A DNA stretch of 64,000 bases from Salvator merianae. Taxonomy: Eukaryota; Chordata; Lepidosauria; Squamata; Teiidae. Position numbers and translations under genes: made by a program. The stretch covers positions 32,208,625 through 32,272,624 of the forward strand of contig QVOM02000029.1 in NCBI GenBank assembly GCA_003586115.2, read 5' to 3'. The notes below the pieces were generated by a model that saw only the letters and a list, made by a program, of their open reading frames with translations, did not search any database and was not told the origin of the DNA. Positions 24,010 to 34,284 of the stretch are shown here, in pieces. Every line of letters starts with the position of its first letter. Position 1 is the first letter of the stretch.

Positions 24010-25040
24010 ACATATTGAGAAGAGAAATAATTGTGGCAATGGCTGGGACACAAGGCTTTCCTGTCAGCCAGAGACTGAGAGTTACTTTTGACTTTGGCTA
24101 ACAATACAGCATGAATTCTTAGGCTTAATGATGGGCAACAAAGTACTCAATTGGGCAAACAAGGAAAAGAAGGAGAATCAGCGTGACAATCTGCATGATG
24201 ATTTTTATTTTCCAATCAAAATTTGGTTGCTGGGCTGATTTAAATTAGAAGATAAGGGTATGTTCTAAGTGCTTTAGCATCTAGAGAGAGGTGGTACCAT
24301 GGGTGAGAGCCCCTCAATTCAATGAACTTTCCCCCCGTGATTCCCCCAGTTTGAATCCATCAATTGTTGCACGTATATTATCAGCTGTGCCCCTGGAATG
24401 AACTGGAGCGACTATACCAAGCCCATAATCTCCCCTTTCCACTACAGGAAGAGTTTATTTAAATGGAAGAATTTAAAGAATAGGAGTGAGTAAGAAGTGC
24501 CTTAATTGAGAAAGACAGTAGTGAAGAGGGAAGGAGAGGCAACTAACTTTGGGAAGCAAGGGAGGTGTACACTTTTCAAAGGCTTCTCTTGCTCAGGGGC
24601 GATCTTCTCACTGATTAACAAATGTATCAAGACGCAAGCACTCTCACACACATAAGCTAGTAGGAGGATTGCACTGCTCAGACAGACGGGCTTAAGGGGA
24701 GAGCAGAAGTGCCAACGCTCTGGATAACTCCTTGCCTTTCTGTACCAGCAAAGTATCACAGAGTCCTAGAACTCTGTTCAATAGTCAGTCTTGCTTGCCC
24801 CTGTGGCTCACCCTCATGAGATGTCACTAATTATCTACCTGGTTCCAAGTTAGCTCTTGCCTGTTTGTGCCAACAGTACAGGGAAGATCCAGCAACATGC
24901 AACAAGCCTGTAGGAAGAGAGAGCAAGTTCGAGCCCAAGGCACAAATTACAATTTAAGTGTCTCCTTGCTTGAGCTGGCTGACAGGATTAGGCTGTCGCA
25001 AAAAAAATAACTTTTAAACAGAAAAACAGGCAGAATCAAA
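24010..25040 (-). repeat. Unclassified 1-kb repeat, copy 1 (antisense)
   Basis: On the minus strand this matches 54.5-55.9 kb over at least four ordered blocks: TGCCTGTTTTTCTGTTTA (25034-25017), a block ending GTGAGAAGATC near 24601, GAATTGAGGGGCTC (24320-24307) and CTGGCTGACAGGAAA (24071-24057). Spacing between the last three blocks is similar in both copies (about 290 then 230-250 bases). It has no long open frame; it may be a solo LTR or other non-coding element. Confidence 0.6.
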
Positions 25041-25587
25041 GATTTAGGGTCAACAGTAGCAGGGAGGCTGCTTCATTATAATACAGACTTCTATTTCCTA
25101 GCATAGGAACCTGACCTAGATACAAGTCCCATTGTTCAAAATGGTCTCTTGCACCATTCAGTCCAGGTCACAAGGTTCTGGTAGGGGTTCAAGTTTAGCA
25201 AATTCATGACACTGCATACATGGGCCTCATCTATTCCATCTATACTCTGGGGCTGTTGGTGAGGCACCTGACAGTCCTGGGTCTTCCTTAATGATTCATT
25301 TCATACCAACTCAGTTTGGCCTGTCCCTATTCAAAATCACCCAAAGCTACAAATCAGAGTTTCAAGGATAAGTGCAGATTTGAAGCTTTATTTGCATAAT
25401 CATTCTTAACTCTTGTTTCACCATACTGCTGCCAAATTACCCTCTATATTGCCACTATCATATCAATAAAGTTTAATCTTTCTATAAACAAGTGATCTGA
25501 ATTAGATAATACAACATATGCATTTTTTAAAAAGTTTGCACAGATTTCACTGCAGAAAAAATGAATACAAAAATAACAAAATAAGCT

Positions 25588-25614
25588 TTTATTGTATTTA
25601 CTGAATAATTTATT
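25588..25614 (-). terminator. POLR2K: POLR2K polyadenylation signals (candidate)
   Basis: Two AATAAA hexamers occur on the minus strand, at 25614-25609 and 25593-25588, about 105-130 bases past the POLR2K stop codon. Either would give a short 3' UTR, as expected for this gene. Confidence 0.6.
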
Positions 25615-25718
25615 GAGAAGAAAAAGACACAGTTGTTCAGAGCAAATATAAAATCAGAAGTAAGCACAGGAGGAATCCAGCAAACTGTGAGGTAAAACAG
25701 ATGTATCTTTAGTTCTCT

Positions 25719-25741
25719 TCATCGGGCATCAAACACAACCA
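25719..25741 (-). CDS. POLR2K: POLR2K last coding exon (23 coding bases)
   Basis: After the acceptor TCTCTTAATAG, the bases complete the leucine codon and encode VVFDAR and a TGA stop at 25721-25719. The C-terminal LVVFDAR is invariant in vertebrate RPB12, so the exon is certain despite having only 23 coding bases. It continues into the 3' UTR. Confidence 0.95.
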
Positions 25742-28700
25742 CTATTAAGAGAGTTAAGGAAAATGCTAGAACACATGAGAAAAAATAATTAATAAAAATA
25801 ATAAGCAGTTGTATACCTTTGGAATAAAATATACAGCAGCTCTCTTCAGACGGCATTGGGTTCACTGAGATTCTCTCCGCTCACTGCAGCAAGCCAAAGT
25901 AGATAATCAGACACCATTAAGAACATAAATGGAGTCCTGCTGGATTGGGCCATGGCCCATCTATTCCAGCATTCTGTCTCACATAGTGGCCTACCAATTG
26001 CTTCTGGACATTCTCAAGCAGAAGACAAAGGCAATACCTTCACCTGCTCTCAACTCCCTGAAAATGGCATTTAGAGGCATCCTGTCTGTCTCTCCAACCT
26101 GGAGGTAGTACTTAGGCAACCATTCTAGTAACCACTGATACACCTGACCACCATGAATCTGTCCAATCCATTTCTAAAGCTATCGAGGCTGATTGGTGTC
26201 ACCACCTCTTCCAGTAGTAAATGCCATAGACTGACAATCTTCTAGGTGAAGAAATACTTTCCCTTGCCGATCCTATCAGCTTCATAGAGTGCCTCCTGGT
26301 CCTAGTGTTGTGCAATAGAGAAAATAATTTTTCTCTTTCCATTTTTTCCATACCAGGCATAATCTTATATACTACAATCAGGTCCCCTCTTAAACGCCGT
26401 CTTTCAAGGCTGAAGCGGTCAAGATGTTGCAACCTGATTTCACAAGGAAAGTGTTCCAGATCCTTGATCATTCTGGTTCTGCATCTTTTCTAGTTCCACA
26501 ATATCCTTTCTGAGGTCAGGTGACTAGAATTGTACACAATATTCCAAGTGTGGTTTCACCACAGATTTATAAAGATGTATGTTTTATAGATACATCTAGC
26601 AACCAGGTGTTTTCAGTTTCCACCTTACAATGAGATAATTATCCCATTCTAAGGTAAATGGCATTTAGAGGCATTGACCACACAGTGCAGACACAGCGCG
26701 GTGCAAATACCAGTAGCTGTGCCTAATCCTGACCATGGCAGCGGCCAGGAAGCGTCCAACCACTCCCATGGTGATCTGCATAGTTGTGCAGCACACATGT
26801 GCAATCAGCTGATCGCACCAGCCCAGTAAGGCTGTGGAGCACTAATTAGAGCTCCAGAGCTAGGAGTGATTGGGAGTGGCTGTGCCCCACTCCCAGCTGC
26901 TCAGGCCCCTGCCTAGTACTGACGCACTTAGCTAGCAAGCATTCTTGACGCTTGCTAACCCAAAGTGTTAAAAGGCCCCTACTTTCTTCTTCCTTGCTAA
27001 TTTGACCCAAAGCTTATGTTTGCCGAATACTGACCAGCAAACGAGGGTGTCAGTGATGAAATATGGGCTTGGCAGAACCAGAGGAAGGCCATGGAGAGTG
27101 GGATTGCTGTAGCGATGAAGTCATCATCAGTGTCATGTGGTCCTGCCTCCATCCAGTTGCAAAGCTAGCTGGGAAAGGAGTCTAACTTCTAGGAAGACCA
27201 CAAACAAGCCAGTGATGCTTTGCCTTTAGCAGGCTCCAGTGTGCATCTGACACCCAGCTGCTCCCTCCCTGCTTTATCTGACAGCTACAGAAGTCTAGGG
27301 TTGAATTTCTTCAATTCTACACCCACTTTGAGCAGTCTGTCTTTATTGAACAGTAGTTTAACAGATCCCTATATCCTATTGTAGACGCAGCAGAAACCTC
27401 ACAGGAGATGAGAAAAGGATTCAGTCTTAAGTTCCTGCTTCCCTTCACTGGGCAGACCTAAAGTATTTGATTAAAAAACCAGTTATTGCAACCATTATTT
27501 TTATGGATTTCTGCAGAAGTTGTTTTTTCATCAAATGCTTTATGATCACCTCTTACTCAGTTTGCTTCCTTTTCCACAGGTTTTTTCACCTGATTGTACA
27601 CAGTTTCCTGTAAATAGAAAAATGTTTGTCATGGAGACTTGAAACTTGGAGGTTATTCATTAAGATTAATATCTAAAACAAAACAAAACAAAAATACACT
27701 CACAAAACAGCACAATTTCCCTGTTAGCATTAGGGCTTAATGATCAAATCAGATTGATCTGTGTAGGAAGAGGGACCAAAACTTGCAAAATTTTCAAATA
27801 AGGCTGAGGTAGACTATATTAGGATGAAAGTCACCTCAAGATGTTTTGGACTTGCAATCCCATTAGCCTTATCTTACATGGTTAGTTGTCAAGGGTGATG
27901 GAAATAGTAATCCAAAACTATTTATACAATGCCACATTTGCTGCCCCTGCATAAAGGAATACAGTATTCAATGCATAAATTCAGAATATAAAAAGGAAAG
28001 AAAAGGCTCACATGTAAAGATACATCTTTTTGTTCTTTTCTTGTACATTATTCTGTAACCACATTCCCTGCATCTGATAGGATCTCTTGCTTTTATTTCA
28101 TTTTCTGCATGACAGTCTGAAAGAAAAACATGAGTTATTAAAATTACATTAGGAGGAAAACTGAAAGAAAATAGATGAATATTGCATAAACATTTTCTGA
28201 TGCAACATACAGTACTAAAATAATCTACATTTAACTGTTTTATATCCCACTTTTCCAGAAGTCGAACATTGCTGCTTATGCTATCAACTGAACATCCTAA
28301 GTCACCAAGTTCAGTAACAATCCCAAAATGCATATTTGATTTACTAGAACTTGGGTTTACTTAATGAGTTTATTTTCCTAAAGCATTATAGGATTTTTTT
28401 AAAGAAAAGATCTTCCACCAGGGCAGATATGATTTCACGTTTATACCATTTTGCCAATTCAATTTCACCAGAATTATAAAAGAGTCTTGGCATTTTGGAA
28501 GTTATAATTTGGACAAATTCATTGTTATTATGGTTACTCAGCTTGTTATTTAATATTACGATACTGTACATATTATAATATCTTCTTTTTCCCACTAGCC
28601 GTCAAATCAGTTTACAAGTTTCATAAACAATGCCTTCCTCCTTTTAATACATTGCATAAGATAGCTGGTGGTACCCAGCCTGCGATGGAGTAGAGGGTGG

Positions 28701-29487
28701 TTAAGATGAAATACCTGCCATGTTTTTCTTGCTTTTATTTCTTATAATCTGCCCTGAGACCTTCGGTGAAGGGCAGAATACAAATTTCAATAAGTAAATA
28801 AATAAAATCCTCCAAATTCTGTTGGATTTCATTTCTTGACTATTGGTTTGCGGAGGTATGCAAAACAAAACTATCCCAAATCATTCAGAACAGCTATGTA
28901 CCCTCTCATATGGGATCCCCTATACATAAATGCTACTACACCTTTTCCTGCTTCCTAGGAGCTAGATGCAGTCCTCTGCTATACTCACTTGCTGTATTTG
29001 AACCTCACTGCCCCAGTGAGGCCATGCTTCATCATGCTGCGCGTTATGGGTCCCTCCATACTATCCCTCTAAACTGAATCAGACTATATATCTTTTAAAG
29101 TACTAGTGCAGTTTGGGAGAAACCCCTGCAGGCCCATAAGTACATGGATGTTGTATGATGGTACCATTAAGCAGCACAGCACAACAAAGTGCGCAATCAG
29201 TCCCTTAGCCTGAAATACAGCTGGAGAGCTCAATTAAGGGCTGTACCGACTCCCCAGGGAACCAGTAAAGTCACATCAATGCACCTACATGCCAGCCCCC
29301 ATTTAAGTGGAGTGGAGTGCATAGCTGCTCAGTGGGTTATCCTGGCTAAAAACTCCACAAATGTGTAAGGTTCCTCTCCTCCATACTATACACCCCTCTT
29401 ACCACTAAGGCATGGATTGAATTTACCTCCACAGATGTATATCATAGGCTGTTGTTTTGGAGGGGGTGCATCCTTTTGGGCATCCAT
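25719..29487 (-). CDS. POLR2K: POLR2K (RPB12), complete, 3 coding exons
   Basis: This is the smallest shared subunit (RPB12/ABC10-alpha) of RNA polymerases I, II and III. It binds one zinc ion and stabilises the RPB3/RPB11-type assembly platform in the nucleus. Exons 29487-29427 (61 bases), 28116-28024 (93) and 25741-25719 (23) join in phase to 177 bases: 58 codons plus TGA, exactly the mammalian length. The product reads [20 protein letters not shown], then [31 protein letters not shown] and LVVFDAR. The four zinc ligands are the two CxxC pairs (CGDC and CREC). The core is nearly invariant; differences from mammals are in the N-terminal tail. It lies head to head with FBXO43 and tandem with SPAG1. 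Confidence 0.98.
25915..26640 (-). repeat. CR1 LINE 3' region, antisense
   Basis: The minus strand encodes [20 protein letters not shown] and [11 protein letters not shown], the RT-distal CR1 signature (also seen in the sense copy at 62.3 kb as LQKRRLRGDMIAVFKYLKG). The 3' module CTATGTGAGACAGAATGCTG, then AGATGGGCCATGGCCC is at the low-coordinate end. It lies upstream of the POLR2K last exon on the same strand, inside intron 2. Confidence 0.7.
26640..27020. other. Unidentified GC-richer insert in POLR2K intron 2
   Basis: The composition changes abruptly at both sides: GC-rich text such as GACCATGGCAGCGGCCAGGA between AT-rich flanks. No frame, tRNA-like box or clear terminal repeat was recognised. 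It may be an element without a match elsewhere in this window. Confidence 0.25.
28024..28116 (-). CDS. POLR2K: POLR2K second coding exon, zinc-binding core
   Basis: This 93-base exon has acceptor TTTCTTTCAG and donor AGAT/GTATCT. It carries the rest of the zinc ribbon and the basic KKRTKR tail. The longer open frame spanning 27968-28333 simply reads through both splice sites. Confidence 0.97.
28690..28810 (+). repeat. LINE/SINE 3' tail
   Basis: CTGCCCTGAGACCTTCGGTG, then AAGGGCAGAATACAAATTTC and AATAAGTAAATAAATAAA. This hairpin-like tail plus A-rich repeat is the standard 3' end of L2-like LINEs and SINEs in reptiles. Confidence 0.6.
29427..29487 (-). CDS. POLR2K: POLR2K first coding exon
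   Basis: ATG is at 29487-29485. Twenty codons plus one base end at the donor GGAG/GTAAAT. The sequence just upstream (TTCTAG, then ACACAG, then T before the ATG) looks like an acceptor, so an untranslated first exon is expected upstream. Confidence 0.96.
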
Positions 29488-29644
29488 ACTGTGTTACTAG
29501 AAGAAAAACATAAGGTTATGTTATAATATGGCTTTCAAATGCATAGATTCTTCCTCACCAATCCACTTATATCTGATTACCCAATAAAATAAAGTGGGAA
29601 AGGGGAGAAAATAAATAGCCAGTGAAGGGGGAGTGCAATCTTAC

Positions 29645-29950
29645 TCAGCGTAAACGGCGAACAGAGGAAAGACGTTCATTTTTAGTAAATGTAAATTCAA
29701 AACCACGCTGAACTGAAAGGACAGATTCGAGCAAGATGTAACATGCCTGCCGCTGCCCAAAAGTTGTGTGACTGACCTTTTATTTCGCTGTCTGCTCTAT
29801 GTTGTTCCCAAGGAAAACGAGGGGCTGAGTTACAGCTTTCAGACAAAGAAGAAAACGCTTTTTAACGAAAACAGTTTCCTAAAAACAGACTGATTATGAA
29901 GACTTCATCCTCCACCAATACAAGCAACCACGCAATCCTCAAGTCTAGCC
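29645..29950 (-). other. POLR2K: POLR2K candidate 5' UTR exon
   Basis: On the minus strand a good donor (CTGA/GTAAGA) lies just below 29645, downstream of the CpG-bearing block at 29.94-30.1 kb and upstream of the coding-exon acceptor near 29490. A non-coding first exon ending here would fit the coding-exon structure. Its start is not defined. Confidence 0.4.
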
Positions 29951-30090
29951 TTTTTGGCGCGGTCTAATGACGTAACTAAAGTCGCCCTTCCCAAAAGCCC
30001 ATTGCGTCACGATGGAACGTCCGGAGGAAACTCTTTAATTTCATTGTCTGTTCTGGGCTCAGTCAGCTCAGCCGCCTGCTGTTGCGTGAC
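29940..30090 (-). promoter_or_regulatory. POLR2K: POLR2K promoter region with CRE-like sites
   Basis: A locally CpG-rich stretch contains TGACGTAA at 29968-29975 (a CREB/ATF-type site), TGCGTCAC at 30003-30010 (a second CRE-like site) and CGTCCGGAGG just after it. It sits about 0.5 kb upstream of the POLR2K ATG, the expected distance for a housekeeping promoter with one short upstream exon. Confidence 0.6.
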
Positions 30091-30248
30091 CGTCTATTTT
30101 AATGAGATTGTGGTTCTATAGGGCGGTTTCTTAGTAATCATTCCTCTTAAAGTACTTATTCGTCTCATTTCACAATGACATACAACAATATACAATTAGC
30201 ATCTAAAATCCCATAATCTTAGTGATCCTACGTAAATGTTATCCTATC

Positions 30249-30268
30249 GAATAATAATAATAATAATA
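30249..30268 (+). repeat. (AAT)n microsatellite
   Basis: About six AAT units between POLR2K and FBXO43. Confidence 0.85.
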
Positions 30269-30398
30269 GTTTTGCCAAACAAACATGAAACAGTTCCAAG
30301 AAAAAGCAAATAAAATGAGGACACTATGTTGCACTAGCTTAGATAGTGATGTAATTTACAATGGTTTGCGTTAGGAAGCGCGAATGATCATTATTAGG

Positions 30399-30483
30399 AC
30401 TACGACTCCCATATTCCTTTTATGCGTTTGCAGCAGCATAGAAAGAAAGAAGAAATTGCAAACTTTTCTGAACCTTCTTCCGG
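30399..30483. promoter_or_regulatory. ZNF143-like and ETS-like motifs
   Basis: ACTACGACTCCCAT at 30399-30412 resembles the ZNF143/Staf motif ACTACAACTCCCAG, common in vertebrate housekeeping promoters. CTTCCGG at 30477-30483 is an ETS-type core. Both are upstream of POLR2K and could serve it, or an alternative FBXO43 start on the other strand. Motif matches only. Confidence 0.4.
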
Positions 30484-31449
30484 GTCCCGATTTTAAAATC
30501 AATAAGGAAGGAAGCAGAGGTGTATAGGAACTGGAAAACAAATAGGTTGCTATTGCAAAGACTGCATCTAAATATTAACCCTTTTCAGCTTGAGAGATCT
30601 CGTGGACTGGTATTCAAATTTCTCAGAGGACAAAACCGTATTTATTATCTCTTATACATTTACTTTAATTAATTATTTGTCCCTTTTCTCAGCCACTCTC
30701 TTATGATTTAATTCCACTGTTCTTAATTTCACTGGCCAACACTGTATTAAATTTATTTATTTACAGATTTCGTTCATTAAGACAACACTGTCTTTTGCAT
30801 TTAAAGCAACACCTTTGAGCCAAACCCTAAAGCTTTCCTGAAGTTATAAAACTAGTTTTATGTCTTCTCTGTTTACCTTTGGAAAATATTTTTATAAGAA
30901 CAGTCCTAATTGCAATAAATTTTTTTGAAGTTGGACTTTATTTCTTCCCTGCTTAAACTTACAGTGTTATTGAAACTGGGGGGAAGGGATTCTGAGTATT
31001 TGCAGAATGTATTTCTTCATTGCCAGCAAAATTTGGAAAACTCAGTTGTGGCCACTGGATTGGAAAAGGTCATTCTGCTTCATTGACTACACTAAAGCCT
31101 TCGATTGTGTGGATCGCAACAAATCATGGCAAGTTCTGAAAGAGATTAGAGTACCAGACCACCTTATCTGCCTCCTGAAGAAGAAGCAACAGTTAGAACA
31201 AACATGGAAGAACTGATTGGTTCAAAATTGAGAAAGGAGTAAGATAAGGCTGTATATTGTTACCCTATTTATTTAACTTATATGGAAAGTACATCATTTG
31301 AAATGCCTAGCTGGATAAATCAAAGCCAGGATGAAGACTGCTGGAAGAAATATCAATAATGTCAGATATACGTATGATACCACTCTGATGGCAAAAAGTG
31401 AAGAAGAATTAAAGAGCCTCTTGATAAGGAGGGTAAAAAGAGGAGAATG

Positions 31450-31974
31450 CAATACAACTCGAAGTACATACTGTAGATAATTTAAGCCTCAAATGCTGGT
31501 ATGAAAAAATGGCAGAAATTGTGGTTGATGAGTACGCAGGAAAAATAAAATGACTGGGAATTTACAGCATGTAGATTTTACAATGGCCCTTTCTGCACTT
31601 GGCTTTATTCTGGATCATATCCCAGAACAGGGACCTGCTATCCACATGCTAGTGGAGTTTACAGCAGGCCCTGCGTGGGGCCTGCCATGGTTCCTACTAG
31701 TATGCAGATGGCAAGTCCCTATTCCAGGATACAATCTGGTATAAGGCCAAGTGCAGAAAGGGTCAATGTGCGGGACTTATTAATTCAACCAAGGGGGGAA
31801 AATCAATGAGGAATATACAACATAAAGACTTATTAAATGAGAGTAACCAACCAACAAAGTAATTAAAGAATTGTAACCTCAATATTAGTTAAATATACTG
31901 TTTGATGACATTAACGTACTTTTGTGATATGAATGTACATATTTATTAATCAATTTTTCAAAAAGAGGAGAATG
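31450..31974. mobile_element. Retro-type insertion within Bov-B, 15-base target duplication
   Basis: The 15-base sequence AAAAAGAGGAGAATG occurs at 31435-31449 and again at 31960-31974. Removing one copy and the 510 bases between restores Bov-B continuity (GGGTAAAAAGAGGAGAATG to TAAAAGCTGGCTTGAAGC). A 15-base duplication points to target-primed retrotransposition. The inserted sequence is otherwise unidentified and carries a palindromic MITE at 31585-31763. Confidence 0.7.
31585..31763. mobile_element. Palindromic MITE, copy A
   Basis: The ends GGCCCTTTCTGCACTTGG and CCAAGTGCAGAAAGGGTC are inverted repeats, and the complementarity continues across nearly the whole 179 bases (for example CAGAACAGGGACCTGCTATC against GATGGCAAGTCCCTATTCC). 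It has no coding capacity and is non-autonomous. Confidence 0.8.
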
Positions 31975-32214
31975 TAAAAGCTGGCTTGAAGCTCACCATT
32001 AAAAAAATTAAGATCTTGGCATCTGAACCCATCACTTCTTGGAAAACTGAGGGGGGAGGGAAATGGAAGCAGTGACACATTTTATTTTCTTGGGCTTAAA
32101 GATCACTGCAGCCATGAAATTAAAAGATGCTTGCTCCTTGTATTGGTGCCAAAAGACTCTTGTTTCACATGGCTGCTCCAGTTACCACCACAAGGGAATC
32201 AGTCTTCTTTATAA

Positions 32215-32289
<75 letters not shown>
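32215..32289. repeat. Self-complementary compound microsatellite (CT)13(AT)9(AG)15
   Basis: The array runs CT from 32215 to 32240, AT from 32241 to 32258 and AG from 32259 to 32289. The CT and AG blocks are reverse complements, so the array can fold into one long perfect hairpin. It lies in a non-Bov-B segment that interrupts the LINE. Confidence 0.95.
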
Positions 32290-32292
<3 letters not shown>

Positions 32293-33091
32293 CACAGCAT
32301 GGACTGCCCATATGCAAACAAGAATGGGAGCCCCAAGTACAGATACTTTTTATAATATTTGTAACTTAAGCTACCTTCCCATTTAATTTGGTTATTTTTA
32401 AGATGATTGGCTTACTTCTCATCATCCTGTGTTACGTAATACCTTAACACTCTGAAATCTACTGCTGGCATAAACAAACATACTAATAAGCACACTGAAT
32501 GAATCCTACCTGTCCTAACTCACCCTGGCACAAATGGCTTCTTTTATGCTAAGCTTCTAACTATACACCCACTGTTGGGAGGAAAACGATGACAAACCTG
32601 AACAGCATATTAAAAAGCAGAGACATCACTTTGCCAACAAAGTTCCACAAAGCTATGTTTTTTCCAGTAGTAATATATGAGTGTGAGAGTGCTGAAGGAT
32701 TTATGCTATTGAATTGTGGTGCTGGAGAAGACTTTTGAGAATCCCTTGCACTGCAAGAAGATCAAGTCAGTCAATACAAAAAGAAATAAATCCTGACTGC
32801 TCACTTGAAGAACTAATACTGAAGTAGAAACTCAAATACTTTGGCTACATAATGAGAAGGCAGGATTCACTAGAAAAAAAATCCTGATACTGGGAAAGAT
32901 TGAAGGCAAAGGGAGAAAGGATGGCAGAGGATGAGATGGATGGTGTCAAGAAAGCCACAGACATGAGCTTGGGCAAACTTCTGGAGACAATATAGAATAG
33001 AAGGGCCTGGTATGCTATGGTCCATGGGGTCACATGACTTAATGACTGAATAATTTCTTCATATCTAAGTAGCCAAGGCCAGTTCTTATCT

Positions 33092-33510
33092 AAGGCCATT
33101 TCCACACTTACCTTTGTTGAACTCCAGCTGGTCCATTCTTATTGGAGTGGTTCAATAGCTGGAGAGGTCCACATTGAGATGACGGTTCCAGGACAGTGTT
33201 GAGCCCTCGAGGGACCCATTTTGGCAGTGCAACAAGGCATGCTGACGAAGTCGGTTCCCCACAGGAAATCAGACTATGGAGGCATGCTGCATTCACACAC
33301 CTCTGTGGTACGGTTTAGAAGCCACTAGTCCACCTGTAGTCTGGACTAGATGGTCATTTTGGGTGACTTCATCTGATCTGCACTCCATCCAATGTGGACA
33401 GAGCATATTAGCAAGGGTCAGGGCCTTCCTTGGACCATACCAAGGTCAGAAGGGAGGTTCCTAGACCCCTTGCTATACTGCTTTAGCATAAATGTGGAAA
33501 GGCCTTAAAT
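33092..33510. mobile_element. hAT-like DNA element, about 420 bases
   Basis: The ends AAGGCCATTTCCACACTTA and AAATGTGGAAAGGCCTT are imperfect terminal inverted repeats. The interior has no transposase frame. The right part (AGGGCCTTCCTTGGACCATA, then GAGGTTCCTAGACCCCTTGC) resembles 14155-14215, suggesting a family. I could not define the target duplication. Confidence 0.55.
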
Positions 33511-33665
33511 ACCATGAGTCAAGGCTTCTACTTAGGATATTGTTTTTAGGCAAAACAGTATTTCAAACTTAAGTTACCTTTACTTAGGGAGAAAACACTC
33601 AATATAGTTGGAATTACTTTCTAATAGTTTTAGAGAACTGGGTTACACAGCCTTCAAGCAACCTA

Positions 33666-33845
33666 GGCCCTTTCTGCACTTGGTCTTATAGTGGATTATG
33701 TCTCAGAATAGGGACCTGCCATCTGCATGCTAGTGCAGACTATGGTAGACCCTGGGCAAGACCTTTCATAGTTTGCACTAGCATGTGCATAGCAGGTCCC
33801 TATTCTGGGATATGATCCACAATAACACCAAGTGCAGAAAGGGCC
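33666..33845. mobile_element. Palindromic MITE, copy B
   Basis: GGCCCTTTCTGCACTTGG at the left and CCAAGTGCAGAAAGGGCC at the right are perfect inverted repeats. The arms pair through most of 180 bases (CAGAATAGGGACCTGCCATC against CATAGCAGGTCCCTATTCTG). It belongs to the same family as 31585-31763. Confidence 0.85.
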
Positions 33846-34284
33846 CAACATTCGATAATATTACCAGTATTCTTTGTAGAGCAGTTTGTATTGTTCAGCA
33901 CTATTATCCCCCATATTGCAGATAGGCTGAGAGGGAATCTAAGGTTCTGATTCAGTGGATTCTTGCACTGAGGGGACAGGGTTGGACTACATTACCTCTA
34001 GAGTCTTTTCACTCATATGTTCTATAAGGCTTGTTTAAAATAATCTAAAAGTAATGGCATGGTAGAATTTGAACTATGGACTTCTTTTTCAGACTCTACA
34101 TTCCTTCTTCATTGTGGTAATAAGTGTTCTTTGTTCTTGATGAGAAGGCATTCTAGACCATTTGATGCCGATTATGATTATTGAAAGTAGAAGAAAAGTT
34201 TGTATTGGGGAGAGTATTAATTTACTCGGTGTATAAAATGTGTTTATGCATGAGCAGAAAGAAATTAAGTTGATCCAGAGAAGA

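Larger units (their letters stand above)
30990..33060 (+). repeat. Bov-B LINE, 5'-truncated and decayed
   Basis: The plus strand encodes SFCFIDYTKAFDCVDRNKSW, then VLKEIRVPDHLICLLKK, the RT fingers and palm typical of Bov-B (RTE clade). Further blocks follow in order: 'TTLMAKSEEELKSL', 'AVTHFIFLGLKITAA', an NLNSILKSRDITLPTKFHK-type block near 32600, and a 3' end reading GGCCTGGTATGCTATGGTCC with ATGGGGTCACATGACTTAAT. Two insertions interrupt it: 31450-31974, and a simple-repeat-bearing segment at about 32200-32580. Stops and frameshifts make it dead. Confidence 0.85.

Noticed and set aside
27968..28333. 121-codon minus-strand frame around the POLR2K zinc-binding exon
   Set aside because: Reads through a good acceptor and donor; only 28116-28024 is exon, shown by joining to the N- and C-terminal exons.
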